Source: G963422275 sp963422275
Lineage (GTDB): Bacteria; Pseudomonadota; Alphaproteobacteria; Rhodobacterales; Rhodobacteraceae
Assembly: GCA_963422275.1 (NCBI GenBank)
Contig: OY729418.1
Span: 3,968,001 to 4,032,000 of the forward strand
DNA: 64,000 bases
Reading direction: 5' to 3'
Shown here one piece after another: positions 48,678-58,296 of this stretch. Each line of letters opens with the position of its first letter. The stretch's first letter is position 1. The notes beneath the pieces were generated by a model. It searched no databases and was not told the DNA's origin. It saw only the letters and a program-made list of their open reading frames with translations. The translations under genes were made by a program, and so were the position numbers.

Positions 48678-49855
48678 GGAACCTCTGAATACAGCTTGAT
48701 TTTGGGCGTATCATTGCGCGTCCGGTACGCGCCTGCTGTCTTGCGCCACAGCTTTTTTGGGGGATCACGACATGCAGCGCCTTCGGCAATTGACTTTTGC
48801 CAGCCTCGAATGCGATCGCAAGAAGCGCCGCGAGATCTTCCCGGAGCGGATGGACGGCCCGCATTGCGCCGGCATGTCCGAAGGGCAGCGGCAAGGGGCG
48901 ACAGCCGCATCCGCTGTCGGTGATGCTGCGCGTGCAATGCGTCCAGCCGTTCTGCAATCTGAGCGATCCGGCGATGGAGGACCGGCTTGCGAGGCGGAGA
49001 GCGTCCGGCGCCTTGCCGGGGCGGTGCTTGAGAAGGTTCCGGACGAGACGACGATCCCGACTCTCGCCACCGGCTGGAGCGCCGCGGACTGGCGCACCAA
49101 CTGTTCGGGAGATCGGGGATCACCTGGCCGAGCGGGGGGTTTTGCTGAAGAAGGGCGCCATCGTTGACGCCACCATCGTCTCGGCGCCATCGTCGACCAG
49201 CAACGAGAGCAACGCCCACGACCCGGAGATGCACCAAACCAGGAAGGGAAACCGGTGGCATTTCGGGATGAAGCTGCACATCGGCACCGACCCCCGGGGT
49301 CTGGTGCGCCATCTGGAGGGAACGGCCGCCAAAGTCGCGACCTGACGCCTTCGGGCAAGCTTCTGCACGGCGAGGAGGAGCAAGTCCGGGGTGACTCTGG
49401 ATACCGCGGGATCGGCAAGCGTGCGGAGCACGCGCATCGCGATGTTTCGTGACAGATTGCCATGCCCCCGGGCCAGCGCCGGACGCTGGCGCCGGGCAGC
49501 GCCGCGGCCAGGGCGGAGACGGCGAAGGCTCGGGTGCGGGTGGAGCATCCGTTCCGGATCGCGAGCGGGTGCTCGGCTGCGACATGGTTCGCTATCGGGG
49601 TCTGGAGAGGACGTGCAACGGCTTGCGCCGCTTTTTGGGCTTCTCGAACCTGATGATTGCCCAGCCGCACCTGTCGTGACAGGGGAGAAGCGTGTCCGGA
49701 ATTTGCCGGATCGACCCTGCGGGGGCTGAACCGGCGGCGGTTTTGCCCCGAAAACGCGCATTTGCGGCTTCCGGATCGCCGAAAACCGACCGGCGCAGCC
49801 GGGAAGGGCGGTTTCCGCAACCATAACCAGAAAAACCCTCCAAATCAAAGGTTCC
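48678..49855 (+). mobile_element. IS5-like element (family A), longest copy, inactive
   Basis: 1178 bp with ends GGAACCTCTGA and GGAACCTTTGATTTGGAGG (minus) and TTAG duplicated on both sides. Transposase order is preserved across frameshifts: MQRLRQLTFASLE (from 48772), VPDETTIPTLATGW, IVDATIVSAPSS, DPEMHQTRKGNRWHFGMKLH, then VRVEHPFRIASG and LLGLLEPDDCPAAP/FSNLMIAQPHLS. At least four frame changes and a small deletion kill it. It serves as the reference for the shorter copies at 9575, 33182 and 38990. Confidence 0.85.
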
Positions 49856-50023
49856 TTAGGCAATTTTAGGTTCGGCCGTCAATTGCGCCGGGAGGTCACA
49901 TTGGTCGTCACAAGTGTGGTTGCAAATGAAAGTTCGATGGCCTCAAAATGCTGCTGCCTAGGGCATTATCCTTCGACATCAAGCGAGCAGTCCTCTAAAT
50001 TTCTCAAGCGAAAGGAAACATCT

Positions 50024-50977
50024 ATGACGGCACGAAAACTCGCGGCCGCTAGTGAGCGGCACCCTGAAAAGGCTCATCGACTCGGTTCTGCCCCGCTTCG
50101 AAAGCCGCCTTGGATCAGGGTGAAAGCGCCAGTGTCGGAAGGATACTTCAAGACGCGCAAGACACTTATAGAAAAACAGCTCGTTACGGTGTGCGAAGAG
50201 GCTGCATGCCCGAATGTCGGAGCCTGCTGGAGCAAAGGTCATGCGACATTCATGATTATGGGTCAGATTTGCACCCGCGGTTGCACGTTTTGCAATGTCG
50301 CGACCGGGAGGCCAGAAACGCTTGATATCTGGGAACCAGCAAGAGTCGCAGAGGCAGTTGTAAGTCTCGAACTGCATCACGTCGTGGTCACCAGCGTGGA
50401 CCGCGACGACCTCGACGATGGCGGGGCTGAGCATTTCGCTCGAACCATCAGGGCAATTCGACGCAAGTCTCCGGATACAACTATTGAAATTCTTGCACCG
50501 GACTTTCTAAGGTGCCCCCCAGACGCACTCGAATCCATCGTGAATGCTAGGCCAGACGTTTTCAACCACAATATTGAGACCGTGCCGGGACTGTATCCCG
50601 AGGTTCGACCTGGCGCCCGATATTTTCATTCTCTGCGTCTGCTGCAACGGGTGAAAGAGCTAGACTCCCGGCTATTTACCAAATCCGGCTTGATGGTGGG
50701 GTTAAGTGAAGATAGGCAATCACTAATGCAAGTGATGGATGATTTACGTTCTGCAGATGTCGACTTCCTTACAATTGGCCAATATCTGCAACCAACGCCA
50801 AAACATCATCCCATTGATCGGTTTGTCAGCCCGGAAGAGTTCGAATCCTTCGCTAAAATTGCCTACGGAAAAGGATTCTTGATGGTTTCCTCTACGCCAC
50901 TCACGCGGTCTAGCTACCACGCTGGCGAAGATTTTCGACGCCTTCGAGCCGCACGAGAAAAGGCGCAAAGTCAATGA
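50024..50977 (+). CDS. lipA: Lipoyl synthase
   Basis: Radical SAM enzyme that inserts two sulfurs into octanoyl groups to form lipoate on dehydrogenase complexes. 317 residues from ATG 50024 (MTARKLAAASERHPEK), with AAAGGAAA upstream; the open frame back to 49883 is AT-rich leader. Auxiliary cluster CEEAACPNVGACW, radical SAM cluster CTRGCTFC and the C-terminal SSYHAGE serine are present, so both clusters can form. coq10/ratA-like gene follows after 54 bp. Confidence 0.97.
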   Translation: MTARKLAAASERHPEKAHRLGSAPLRKPPWIRVKAPVSEGYFKTRKTLIEKQLVTVCEEAACPNVGACWSKGHATFMIMGQICTRGCTFCNVATGRPETLDIWEPARVAEAVVSLELHHVVVTSVDRDDLDDGGAEHFARTIRAIRRKSPDTTIEILAPDFLRCPPDALESIVNARPDVFNHNIETVPGLYPEVRPGARYFHSLRLLQRVKELDSRLFTKSGLMVGLSEDRQSLMQVMDDLRSADVDFLTIGQYLQPTPKHHPIDRFVSPEEFESFAKIAYGKGFLMVSSTPLTRSSYHAGEDFRRLRAAREKAQSQ

Positions 50978-51031
50978 CAATGCGTATGTTTGCGTTCAGA
51001 ATCCGTAGAGTACCTTGAAAGGTAATTCTTA

Positions 51032-51505
51032 TTGGCTGAGTTGACAAACGTCGGAAAGATTAGGCGAATATTGCCGTTTTCTTGTGAACAAATGTTCAAT
51101 CTGGTCGCGGATATTGAAGCCTATGCCGACTTCGTTCCCTTTTGCAACGCAGCTTTTGTTCATGGCCGAAATCCTTGCAATGACGGCGAGATAGTTGAAG
51201 CGGAACTGAAGTTTCGGATACCGGGTTTATCAACCTTGAGTCTTCCTTCGCTTGTTTCGCTCGCGAACGACAAGTCATCCATAGAGATAGTGAATCCGAG
51301 CGGAGCAGGCCCGATTCATCGAATGACTAGCAGATGGGACTTTGCCAAATGCAACCCACATTGCTCCGAAGTTCAATATCAGTTTGAAGTTGAAATGCGT
51401 TTCAAGTTGGCAGAAAAACTTGTTGCACGTGCTGTTAACGAGCGTAAGATCGTAGAGGCGTTCGCACAGCGTGCGAACGAAGTGTACGGTCCGGAATGGC
51501 AATAG
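51032..51505 (+). CDS. Coq10/RatA-like START-domain protein
   Basis: 157 residues of the SRPBCC fold, related to ubiquinone-binding Coq10 and bacterial RatA; binds a lipid such as ubiquinone. Typical start of the domain FSCEQMFNLVADIEAYADFVPFC and end ERKIVEAFAQRANEVYG. TTG at 51032 is the only start that includes the full fold, with AAAGG about 11 bases upstream. Follows lipA as in many alphaproteobacteria, probably cotranscribed. Confidence 0.85.
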   Translation: MAELTNVGKIRRILPFSCEQMFNLVADIEAYADFVPFCNAAFVHGRNPCNDGEIVEAELKFRIPGLSTLSLPSLVSLANDKSSIEIVNPSGAGPIHRMTSRWDFAKCNPHCSEVQYQFEVEMRFKLAEKLVARAVNERKIVEAFAQRANEVYGPEWQ

Positions 51506-51609
51506 GGGCAACTTCTTGTCCTTGGGGGTGCATCGCTTTTACGGGATTGGATAGTTAACCTAAGACCGTTTCGAAAGCAGATATTTCATGGTGGTTGCCG
51601 GTGAACGAC

Positions 51610-52263
51610 TCAACGCGTCGTCTCTACCAAACGCTGCTCGACGTAGGCCCTTACGCACTCTGTCAATAGCGAAATGTGGTCTCCATCAAAAAAATGACCT
51701 GCACCCGGGACAATTTCATGCTCGATCGAAACCCCGCGTTGTTGCTTTAGTCTGTCCACAAGACCCTGAACAATTTCTGGATTCACGACTTGGTCGGTGG
51801 ATCCGTTGATAATCATTCCGGAAGAAGGGCACGGTGCGAGAAAAGAAAAATCGTATAGGTTGGCTGGAGGAGCCACCGATATAAAGCCCGTGATTTCCGG
51901 GCGACGCATCAGCAGTTGCATGCCGACCCAAGCCCCAAAAGAAAAACCGACAACCCAGCAATGCTTGGTGTTCGGGTTCTGCATTTGAAGGAAATCCAAC
52001 GCACATGCAGCATCGGAAAGCTCTCCAATGCCGTTATCATACTCTCCCTGACTGCGGCCCACACCCCTAAAATTAAATCGCAACACCGAAAAACCTATCT
52101 CATGAAAGCAATAGTGCAGGTGGTACACAACCCTGTTGTTCATCGTGCCCCCGAATCGGGGGTGAGGATGCAGCACAAGGGCGACTGGCGCATCCTTTTG
52201 TTCGCGCGGGTGGAAGCGACCTTCAAGGCGCCCTTCCGAACCCGATAAGATTATTTCAGGCAT
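51610..52263 (-). CDS. Alpha/beta hydrolase
   Basis: 217 residues from ATG 52263 (MPEIILSGSEGRLEGRFHP) with GGAG eight bases upstream. Fold features: ALVLHPHPRFGGTMNN (oxyanion loop), FRGVGRSQGEYDNG, nucleophile Ser in VVGFSFGAWVG, acid Asp in INGSTDQVV and His in VPGAGHFFDGDH. Complete triad. Substrate unknown. Divergent from iscR and shares its upstream region. Confidence 0.9.
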   Translation of the reverse strand: MPEIILSGSEGRLEGRFHPREQKDAPVALVLHPHPRFGGTMNNRVVYHLHYCFHEIGFSVLRFNFRGVGRSQGEYDNGIGELSDAACALDFLQMQNPNTKHCWVVGFSFGAWVGMQLLMRRPEITGFISVAPPANLYDFSFLAPCPSSGMIINGSTDQVVNPEIVQGLVDRLKQQRGVSIEHEIVPGAGHFFDGDHISLLTECVRAYVEQRLVETTR

Positions 52264-52307
52264 GCACACGTTCTCCAACTACCGGAACCACGGAGCCTGA
52301 CATGAAC

Positions 52308-52336
52308 TTGACCGTCGCGAAGAAAGAATTTAGAAT
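52308..52336 (+). promoter_or_regulatory. Promoter of the suf operon
   Basis: -35 TTGACC (52308-52313), 17-bp spacer and -10 TAGAAT (52331-52336), pointing at iscR 85 bp downstream. Five of six and five of six consensus positions with ideal spacing. Confidence 0.7.
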
Positions 52337-52345
52337 GATTCTAAA
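52329..52345. promoter_or_regulatory. Palindromic iron-control operator (ICE/Irr-box type)
   Basis: Perfect inverted repeat TTTAGAA-TGA-TTCTAAA. It covers the -10 hexamer of the suf promoter, so a bound regulator would block RNA polymerase. The sequence fits the ICE class of site used by Irr (Fur family) in alphaproteobacteria; binding by IscR or Fur cannot be excluded. Confidence 0.7.
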
Positions 52346-52420
52346 CTTGTCAGTCCCCGAATCCGCAAAGGAAAGCAAGTAGTTTATACGGGACGGTTCG
52401 TCAACAAAGGCGCCAAATCG

Positions 52421-52876
52421 ATGAAACTGAGCACAAAAGGAAGGTATGCAATGGTCGCATTGGCGGACCTCGCCTTAGCGACATCTAGCGAACTCGTCAG
52501 CTTGGCCGATATCTCTAATCGGCAGCACATTTCGCTTGCATACCTTGAGCAGCTGTTCGCCAAATTGCGGCGCGCGGGCCTCGTCGAAGCCGAACGCGGG
52601 CCCGGGGGCGGTTACAGGCTCGCAAAACGGGCAGAGGATATTCGAGTTTCCGATGTACTTGAAGCAGTCGACGAGCCGATGGAAGCCCTAGCCATAGGAT
52701 CTGGCAACGGCGCAAGTTCAGGTACACGGGCCCAATCGCTTACAAATAGGCTTTGGGAGGGGCTTTCGGCCCAAGTCTATGTATTTCTACACAAGACCTG
52801 CCTTGCGGATATCATACGAAACCAATTGACACCGTGCCCTGCGGTGCCAAACATATTGCGGATTGTCGACGATTGA
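52421..52876 (+). CDS. iscR: Rrf2-family regulator IscR
   Basis: Winged-helix repressor that senses Fe-S status and heads the SUF operon. 151 residues: MKLSTKGRYAMVALADLAL, recognition part HISLAYLEQLFAKLRRAGLV and wing RGPGGGYRLAK. The three clustered cysteines of the E. coli protein are absent; that segment reads SGNGASSGTRAQS. Cysteines remain only in KTCLAD and LTPCPAV. Rhodobacter sphaeroides IscR is likewise known to bind a cluster without the classical triad (recalled). Stop overlaps the region where the next gene starts. Confidence 0.93.
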   Translation: MKLSTKGRYAMVALADLALATSSELVSLADISNRQHISLAYLEQLFAKLRRAGLVEAERGPGGGYRLAKRAEDIRVSDVLEAVDEPMEALAIGSGNGASSGTRAQSLTNRLWEGLSAQVYVFLHKTCLADIIRNQLTPCPAVPNILRIVDD

Positions 52877-52881
52877 TTGGT

Positions 52882-53982
52882 GTGCGGACATATCTCGATT
52901 GGAACGCAAGCGCTCCGCTACGCCGTGAAGCATGCGACGCGATGCTTGCGGCCATGGAAGTCATGGGCAATCCGTCCTCCGTCCATTCGGATGGTCGTGC
53001 AGCAAGGGCTTTGGTTGAACGCGCACGTGAGCAAGTGGCCGGTGCGGTTGGCACCGACGCAGATAATGTTGTTTTCACTTCAGGTGCGACGGAAGCCGCT
53101 GCATTGGCACTTGCGTACCGCAGCGCAAAGTCTGCTCCTATGGAACACGAATCCGTACTTGCTTGGACTCACGCTGTGTTACCGGTTGCTCGCGACGGGT
53201 CGGTAAGGGTGGCGAAGCCCCCTGAAAGCACCCTGCAAATAGCCAACAGCGTAACTGGTATTCTGCAGGAATTGCCCGCGGGATTATTGGCGACAGATGC
53301 GACCCAAGCATTTGGGAAAGTGCCTATCGAACACCAAATCAGAAAAGCGGAAATGGCTTTTGTGTCCGCACACAAGGCTGGTGGTCCCAAGGGTGTTGGG
53401 GCACTTGTTCTTCGTCCCGGATTTGAGATCGATCCAAAACTGCAAGGCGGCGGGCAAGAATTCGGCCACCGCTCAGGAACTGAAAATACAATTGGCATAG
53501 CCGGCTTCGGTGCAGCGGCCGTCGCAGCTGCAAAGGAGGTTGCAAACGGCGTTTGGGACAAAGTGGGGAAACTCAGAGATTTGCTTGAGGAAATACTGTC
53601 AACAAACACAGATGGCGTGGTCTTTTTCGGGCAGGATTCACCAAGATTGCCAAACACGTCATGCCTTGCGGCAGTAGGTTGGAAAGGAGAGACGCAGGTA
53701 ATTCAAATGGATTTGGAAGGATTTTCGCTTTCCGCAGGATCTGCGTGTTCATCCGGCAAGGCCAAAACCAGCCATGTTTTCAGTGCACTTGGAGTGAAAG
53801 ACTCTGTGGCCTCATGTGCCATCAGAGTCTCGATCGGACCAAGCACAACTGAAAAACAAGTTGTTGATTTTGCAGACACTTGGCTTAAAAAATATCTGTG
53901 TGCACGGTCCCGTCCAAAAGTTGCAAAGGTACAATCTTCGACTCAAACTAGCTTACAGGAAGCCTTGGAAATGGGAACTTGA
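52882..53982 (+). CDS. iscS: Cysteine desulfurase, IscS/NifS type
   Basis: PLP enzyme that releases sulfur from cysteine for Fe-S assembly. ~366 residues from GTG 52882 (VRTYLDWNASAPLRREA); TTG 52873, overlapping the iscR stop, is an alternative. The longer open frame to 52753 lies inside iscR. PLP lysine in VSAHKAGGPKGVGAL, active-site cysteine in SLSAGSACSSGKAKTSHVF: group I desulfurase with flexible loop. Located between iscR and sufB; sufS at the end of the operon is a second desulfurase of group II. Confidence 0.93.
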   Translation: MRTYLDWNASAPLRREACDAMLAAMEVMGNPSSVHSDGRAARALVERAREQVAGAVGTDADNVVFTSGATEAAALALAYRSAKSAPMEHESVLAWTHAVLPVARDGSVRVAKPPESTLQIANSVTGILQELPAGLLATDATQAFGKVPIEHQIRKAEMAFVSAHKAGGPKGVGALVLRPGFEIDPKLQGGGQEFGHRSGTENTIGIAGFGAAAVAAAKEVANGVWDKVGKLRDLLEEILSTNTDGVVFFGQDSPRLPNTSCLAAVGWKGETQVIQMDLEGFSLSAGSACSSGKAKTSHVFSALGVKDSVASCAIRVSIGPSTTEKQVVDFADTWLKKYLCARSRPKVAKVQSSTQTSLQEALEMGT

Positions 53983-53984
53983 CA

Positions 53985-55502
53985 ATGGCCGAGACAGTGA
54001 AACATCGAGAGGGCGTGGATGCCGAAACCATCGAAACTGTCAAATCGATGGCGGACCGGTACCAACACGGGTGGGCTACCGACATTGAAATGGAATACGC
54101 TCCCAAAGGGATCAGCGACGGAATCGTTCGCCTCATTTCAGAGAAAAACGATGAGCCCGACTGGATGACAGATTGGCGGCTGCAGGCTTTCTCCCGTTGG
54201 CGAACCTTGACCGAGCCAACTTGGGCGATGGTCTCGTATCCATCGATCGACTACCAAAATCAATACTACTACGCGAAACCGAAAAGCATGGAGTCTCGAC
54301 CGAAATCGCTTGACGAGGTTGATCCGAAGTTGCTTGCCACGTACGAGAAGCTCGGAATTCCCCTCAAGGAGCAAATGATTCTGGCTGGGGTAGAGGGTGC
54401 CGATTCCACGCCCGCTGCTGCACGGCGGGTTGCCGTTGACGCGGTATTCGATTCAGTTTCCGTTGGAACAACATTCCAGAAGGAACTGCGCAAGGCAGGT
54501 GTAATTTTTTGCTCTATTTCCGAGGCGGTACGGGAGCATCCCGATTTAATCAGGAAATACCTTGGAACGGTCGTACCGATCACGGACAACTATTTCGCGA
54601 CACTGAACTCCGCCGTCTTTTCGGACGGATCATTCGTCTATGTGCCCCCCGGCACCCGTTGCCCAATGGAATTGTCAACATATTTCAGAATCAACGCTCA
54701 AGACACCGGCCAATTTGAACGCACGTTGATAATCGCAGACAAGGGCGCATACGTAAGCTATCTGGAGGGTTGCACGGCACCGCAGAGGGACACAACGCAA
54801 TTGCATGCCGCCGTTGTAGAGCTTGTCGCGCTGGAGGATGCGGAGATCAAGTATTCCACGGTCCAAAACTGGTTCCCTGGAGACAAACAAGGCAACGGAG
54901 GAATCTTCAACTTCGTGACCAAGCGTGCTGACTGCCGTGGCGACCGTTCTCGCGTGATGTGGACTCAGGTGGAGACCGGATCCGCCGTCACTTGGAAGTA
55001 TCCTTCTTGCATTCTCCGAGGAGCCGAGTCTCAAGGAGAATTTTACTCAATTGCGATCACGAACAACTATCAGCAGGCGGACACCGGAACAAAAATGGTG
55101 CACCTTGGCCGAGACTCGCGTTCCCGCATTGTATCCAAGGGAATATCTGCCGGACGGGCCCAGAATACGTACCGTGGACTGGTCTCCGTTCATCCAAAAG
55201 CCAAAAACTGCAGAAACCACACCCAGTGCGATAGCCTTCTAATCGGTGAAAGCTGCGGTGCGCATACGGTGCCCTACATCGAAGTCAAGAACAATTCCTC
55301 CCGCGTGGAGCATGAAGCGACAACCTCCAAGGTTGACGAAGATCAGCTCTTTTACTGCCATCAACGCGGAATGGACGATGAGGAGGCCGTGGCCCTAGTC
55401 GTGAACGGTTTCTGCCGTGAGGTTCTTCAGTCCCTGCCAATGGAATTCGCCATGGAAGCCCAGCAACTAGTCGCGATTTCACTTGAGGGATCAGTCGGCT
55501 GA
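53985..55502 (+). CDS. sufB: Fe-S scaffold subunit SufB
   Basis: Core subunit of the SufBC2D scaffold on which Fe-S clusters form. ~505 residues from ATG 53985, with GGGAA eight bases upstream; the iscS stop overlaps the TTG at 53979. Beta-helix core with SVGTTFQKELRKAGVIF, TYFRINAQDTGQFERTLI, EGCTAPQRDTTQLHAAVV (sulfur-accepting Cys) and the C-terminal NNSSRVEHEATTSKVDEDQL. Intact. Confidence 0.97.
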   Translation: MAETVKHREGVDAETIETVKSMADRYQHGWATDIEMEYAPKGISDGIVRLISEKNDEPDWMTDWRLQAFSRWRTLTEPTWAMVSYPSIDYQNQYYYAKPKSMESRPKSLDEVDPKLLATYEKLGIPLKEQMILAGVEGADSTPAAARRVAVDAVFDSVSVGTTFQKELRKAGVIFCSISEAVREHPDLIRKYLGTVVPITDNYFATLNSAVFSDGSFVYVPPGTRCPMELSTYFRINAQDTGQFERTLIIADKGAYVSYLEGCTAPQRDTTQLHAAVVELVALEDAEIKYSTVQNWFPGDKQGNGGIFNFVTKRADCRGDRSRVMWTQVETGSAVTWKYPSCILRGAESQGEFYSIAITNNYQQADTGTKMVHLGRDSRSRIVSKGISAGRAQNTYRGLVSVHPKAKNCRNHTQCDSLLIGESCGAHTVPYIEVKNNSSRVEHEATTSKVDEDQLFYCHQRGMDDEEAVALVVNGFCREVLQSLPMEFAMEAQQLVAISLEGSVG

Positions 55503-55595
55503 TGGTCGTCTCCCTCGAAAACCTATCAGCTTGAATCTTAGCCCTTAGCCAACGCGGCTCGCAACATAACCTTCGGAAGTTTAAATGAGAGTGCA

Positions 55596-56099
55596 ATGAG
55601 CAAATCGATTGTCAATATTGAAAACGCGCCAGGTTTCGATATGTCGCCCAAAGGGTCGGAACGGTTTGGGGCCGTGGTTTCGCGAATCGGAAGCCAGCTT
55701 GGACTGAAAGGACTCGGGTGCAACTACGTTTGCGTAGAGCCTGGAAGGAGAGCCTTTCCTTTTCACAACCATCTCGGCAACGATGAAATGTTCGTGATCC
55801 TTGAGGGCGAAGGAACCTACCGGATTGGCACGGATGAGCACCCAATAAGGGAAGGTGACATTTGTGGCGGTCCTCGAGGCGGGCCCGATACCGCACATCA
55901 ATTGATCAATACTGGCGAAGGAAAGCTACGATATCTCGCGATATCAACATTGCAAGACCCTGATATCGTGGAATACCCTGACAGCGACAAATTTGCGGCT
56001 CTCGCCATCAAGCCGGGACCCGATTTCATGAACGCGCATTTACGCTTCATCGGCCGTCTCGAAAGCTCACTTTCGTACTACGACGGCGAGAACCTGTAA
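55596..56099 (+). CDS. Cupin-domain protein within the suf operon
   Basis: 167 residues with a single cupin barrel: motif 1 FPFHNHLGNDEMFVILEGEG (two His, one Glu) and motif 2 GPDTAHQLINTG. It could bind a metal ion. It lies between sufB and sufC, a place where several Rhodobacterales also carry a small cupin gene (from memory); a part in Fe-S assembly is guessed from position alone. Confidence 0.8.
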   Translation: MSKSIVNIENAPGFDMSPKGSERFGAVVSRIGSQLGLKGLGCNYVCVEPGRRAFPFHNHLGNDEMFVILEGEGTYRIGTDEHPIREGDICGGPRGGPDTAHQLINTGEGKLRYLAISTLQDPDIVEYPDSDKFAALAIKPGPDFMNAHLRFIGRLESSLSYYDGENL

Positions 56100-56230
56100 G
56101 GAGCGCGGGACTGCTCAATCTGGCTGCTGCGTTGGCAATATTGGCGCGAGCGTTTCGAGAATACAAATATTGCTGACAACGATTCTTAACGCAATTCTGC
56201 AACTTCGGAACTGACACAAGAGGAACTTTT

Positions 56231-56986
56231 ATGCTTTCGATCAACAATTTACACGCCAATCTTGAAAAAGAAGAAAAACCGATTCTGACTGGCGTTAATT
56301 TGTCGGTTGATGCAGGAAACGTACATGCAGTGATGGGGCCAAATGGCTCTGGAAAGTCCACACTCTCGTATATCCTCGCTGGTCGAGGCGGATACGAGAT
56401 AACGGAGGGCTTTGTCGAACTCGACGGCATGAATCTTCTCGAAATGGAGCCGGAAGCGCGTGCCGCCGCAGGCCTGTTTCTTGCATTCCAGTATCCAGTT
56501 GAAATTCCAGGAGTCGGAAACATGACTTTTTTGAGGACCGCGCTCAATTCGCAGCGAAAGGCACGTGGCGAAGAAGAAATGTCGGCTGCTGCATTCCTGA
56601 AACTCGTTCGCGAGAAAGCCAAGGCACTGGACATCGGGACGGACCTGCTTCAGCGTCCGGTGAATTACGGTTTTTCGGGTGGGGAAAAGAAACGCAATGA
56701 AATTCTTCAGATGGCCGTGCTTGAGCCTAGGATGTGCATTCTTGATGAAACTGATTCTGGTTTGGACATAGATGCGATGAGACAAGTTGCGGGAGGCGTG
56801 AATGCAATTCGCGGAAAGAACCGCGCAATAATAGTGATTACCCATTATCAAAGGCTTTTGAATTACATTGTTCCCGATGTCGTCCATGTAATGGCTGGTG
56901 GAAAAATCGTGCAAACAGGTGGCCCGGAACTCGCGATGGAAGTGGAGGAGCGCGGATATGGCCATATCGTGGTGGAAGGCGCGTGA
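56231..56986 (+). CDS. sufC: Fe-S assembly ATPase SufC
   Basis: ABC-type ATPase that drives conformational change in SufBC2D. 251 residues: Walker A MGPNGSGKSTLSY, Q-loop LFLAFQYPVEIPG, signature NYGFSGGEKKRNEILQ, Walker B MCILDETDSGLDID and H-loop VITHYQR. GAGGAAC lies upstream of ATG 56231. Stop overlaps the sufD start. Confidence 0.97.
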   Translation: MLSINNLHANLEKEEKPILTGVNLSVDAGNVHAVMGPNGSGKSTLSYILAGRGGYEITEGFVELDGMNLLEMEPEARAAAGLFLAFQYPVEIPGVGNMTFLRTALNSQRKARGEEEMSAAAFLKLVREKAKALDIGTDLLQRPVNYGFSGGEKKRNEILQMAVLEPRMCILDETDSGLDIDAMRQVAGGVNAIRGKNRAIIVITHYQRLLNYIVPDVVHVMAGGKIVQTGGPELAMEVEERGYGHIVVEGA

Positions 56987-58296
56987 TGGCACATATGCTT
57001 AAAAATGATTCAAGACTGTTGAAGCCAGCGAATGTTAGCCTGTCGACAGCGATTTTGCATGGGGAATTGGATATTGCTGGATCAGATTGGTATGAGTCCG
57101 TGCGTAGACGGGCACATGCGGAACTGAAGGCAACCGGGGTTCCGACGAGACGGAGCGAATACTGGAAATTCACGGACGCCAGCACACTTTTCGCAACAGA
57201 GCCAATTCCGGCTCCATTGACCGAATCTGAAAAGAAGCCGACATTCAGTGAAATCGACAGGCTTAAAGTCTATTGCGTTGACGGGGAGATCGATTACGAT
57301 CAGTCGGATGCGCTCGAGCTGAACGGGTTGGAAATTTGCGAAATCGCGAATGCAATTGCTGCTCCGACTCATTGGTGTTCGGAGGTGTTCGGGCATTTGG
57401 AGCGACGCGGGCAGACGCCTGTCGCTCGGCCTTTTTCGCTGATCAACACCATCGTTGCAAGAGCGGGATTGGCCGTGAAAGCTACAACATGCGCACCCAA
57501 ACCACTAGCAATCCACTATATGCGGAACTCCGAGAACGCCGACATCGGAATTCGCCATTGCTTCAAGATTGAGAAAAATGCCAGTTTGACTCTGCTCGAG
57601 ACAGGATCTGCTGCCGCTAGAATGAACAAGGTGATTGAGGTTGAAATTGCGGATGGCGGCGCATTCCATCATGTTCAAGTACAAGGTCGCGACCAATTGA
57701 GAAGGGCGGTAACCCACATTTTTGCAAAACTGAACTCCCGCAGCCAATTAAACACTTTCACGCTTACCGCGAACGGGGCCCTGACTCGAAACGAGTGCGT
57801 AGTGGAACTAGCTGGAGAAGAGGGGCGAGCGCAAATGTCCGGAGCGGCTGTTGGGGATGGAAGCTTTCACCATGATGACACTGTTTTTGTGACCCACGAA
57901 GCTTTGGGTTGCAAAAGTCGTCAGGTGTTCAAGAAAGTGTTGCGAAACGGTGCAAAGGGAGTGTTTCAGGGAAAGATCCTTGTTAAGCCCGGAGCGCAGA
58001 AAACAGATGGCTACCAAAAATCCCAGGCGTTGCTTCTTGACGAGGACAGCCAGTTCCTGGCCAAGCCTGAACTTGAGATATACGCCGATGACGTTGCATG
58101 CTCGCACGGCTCAACATGCGGTGGCGCGGACGCTGACGCACTCTTCTATCTACGGTCGCGTGGAGTACCCGAAGGGGAGGCAAACGACATGCTTTCACTA
58201 GCGTTTTTAATGGACGCGATCGAGGAAATCGAGGACAAGCGATTTGCCGAAGACTTGAAGAGCCTGCTGAAGGACTGGCTCGCGCGACGTCGATGA
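56986..58296 (+). CDS. sufD: Fe-S assembly subunit SufD
   Basis: Partner of SufB and SufC in the scaffold complex. 436 residues from ATG 56986, overlapping the sufC stop by one base. N-terminal helical part (RAHAELKATGVPTRRSEYWKF), beta-helix with HVQVQGRDQLRRA and GVFQGKILVKPGAQKTDGYQ, then CSHGSTCGGADADALFYLRSRG with the conserved His. C-terminus GLARRR-like basic tail. Overlaps the next gene by ATGA. Confidence 0.95.
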   Translation: MAHMLKNDSRLLKPANVSLSTAILHGELDIAGSDWYESVRRRAHAELKATGVPTRRSEYWKFTDASTLFATEPIPAPLTESEKKPTFSEIDRLKVYCVDGEIDYDQSDALELNGLEICEIANAIAAPTHWCSEVFGHLERRGQTPVARPFSLINTIVARAGLAVKATTCAPKPLAIHYMRNSENADIGIRHCFKIEKNASLTLLETGSAAARMNKVIEVEIADGGAFHHVQVQGRDQLRRAVTHIFAKLNSRSQLNTFTLTANGALTRNECVVELAGEEGRAQMSGAAVGDGSFHHDDTVFVTHEALGCKSRQVFKKVLRNGAKGVFQGKILVKPGAQKTDGYQKSQALLLDEDSQFLAKPELEIYADDVACSHGSTCGGADADALFYLRSRGVPEGEANDMLSLAFLMDAIEEIEDKRFAEDLKSLLKDWLARRR

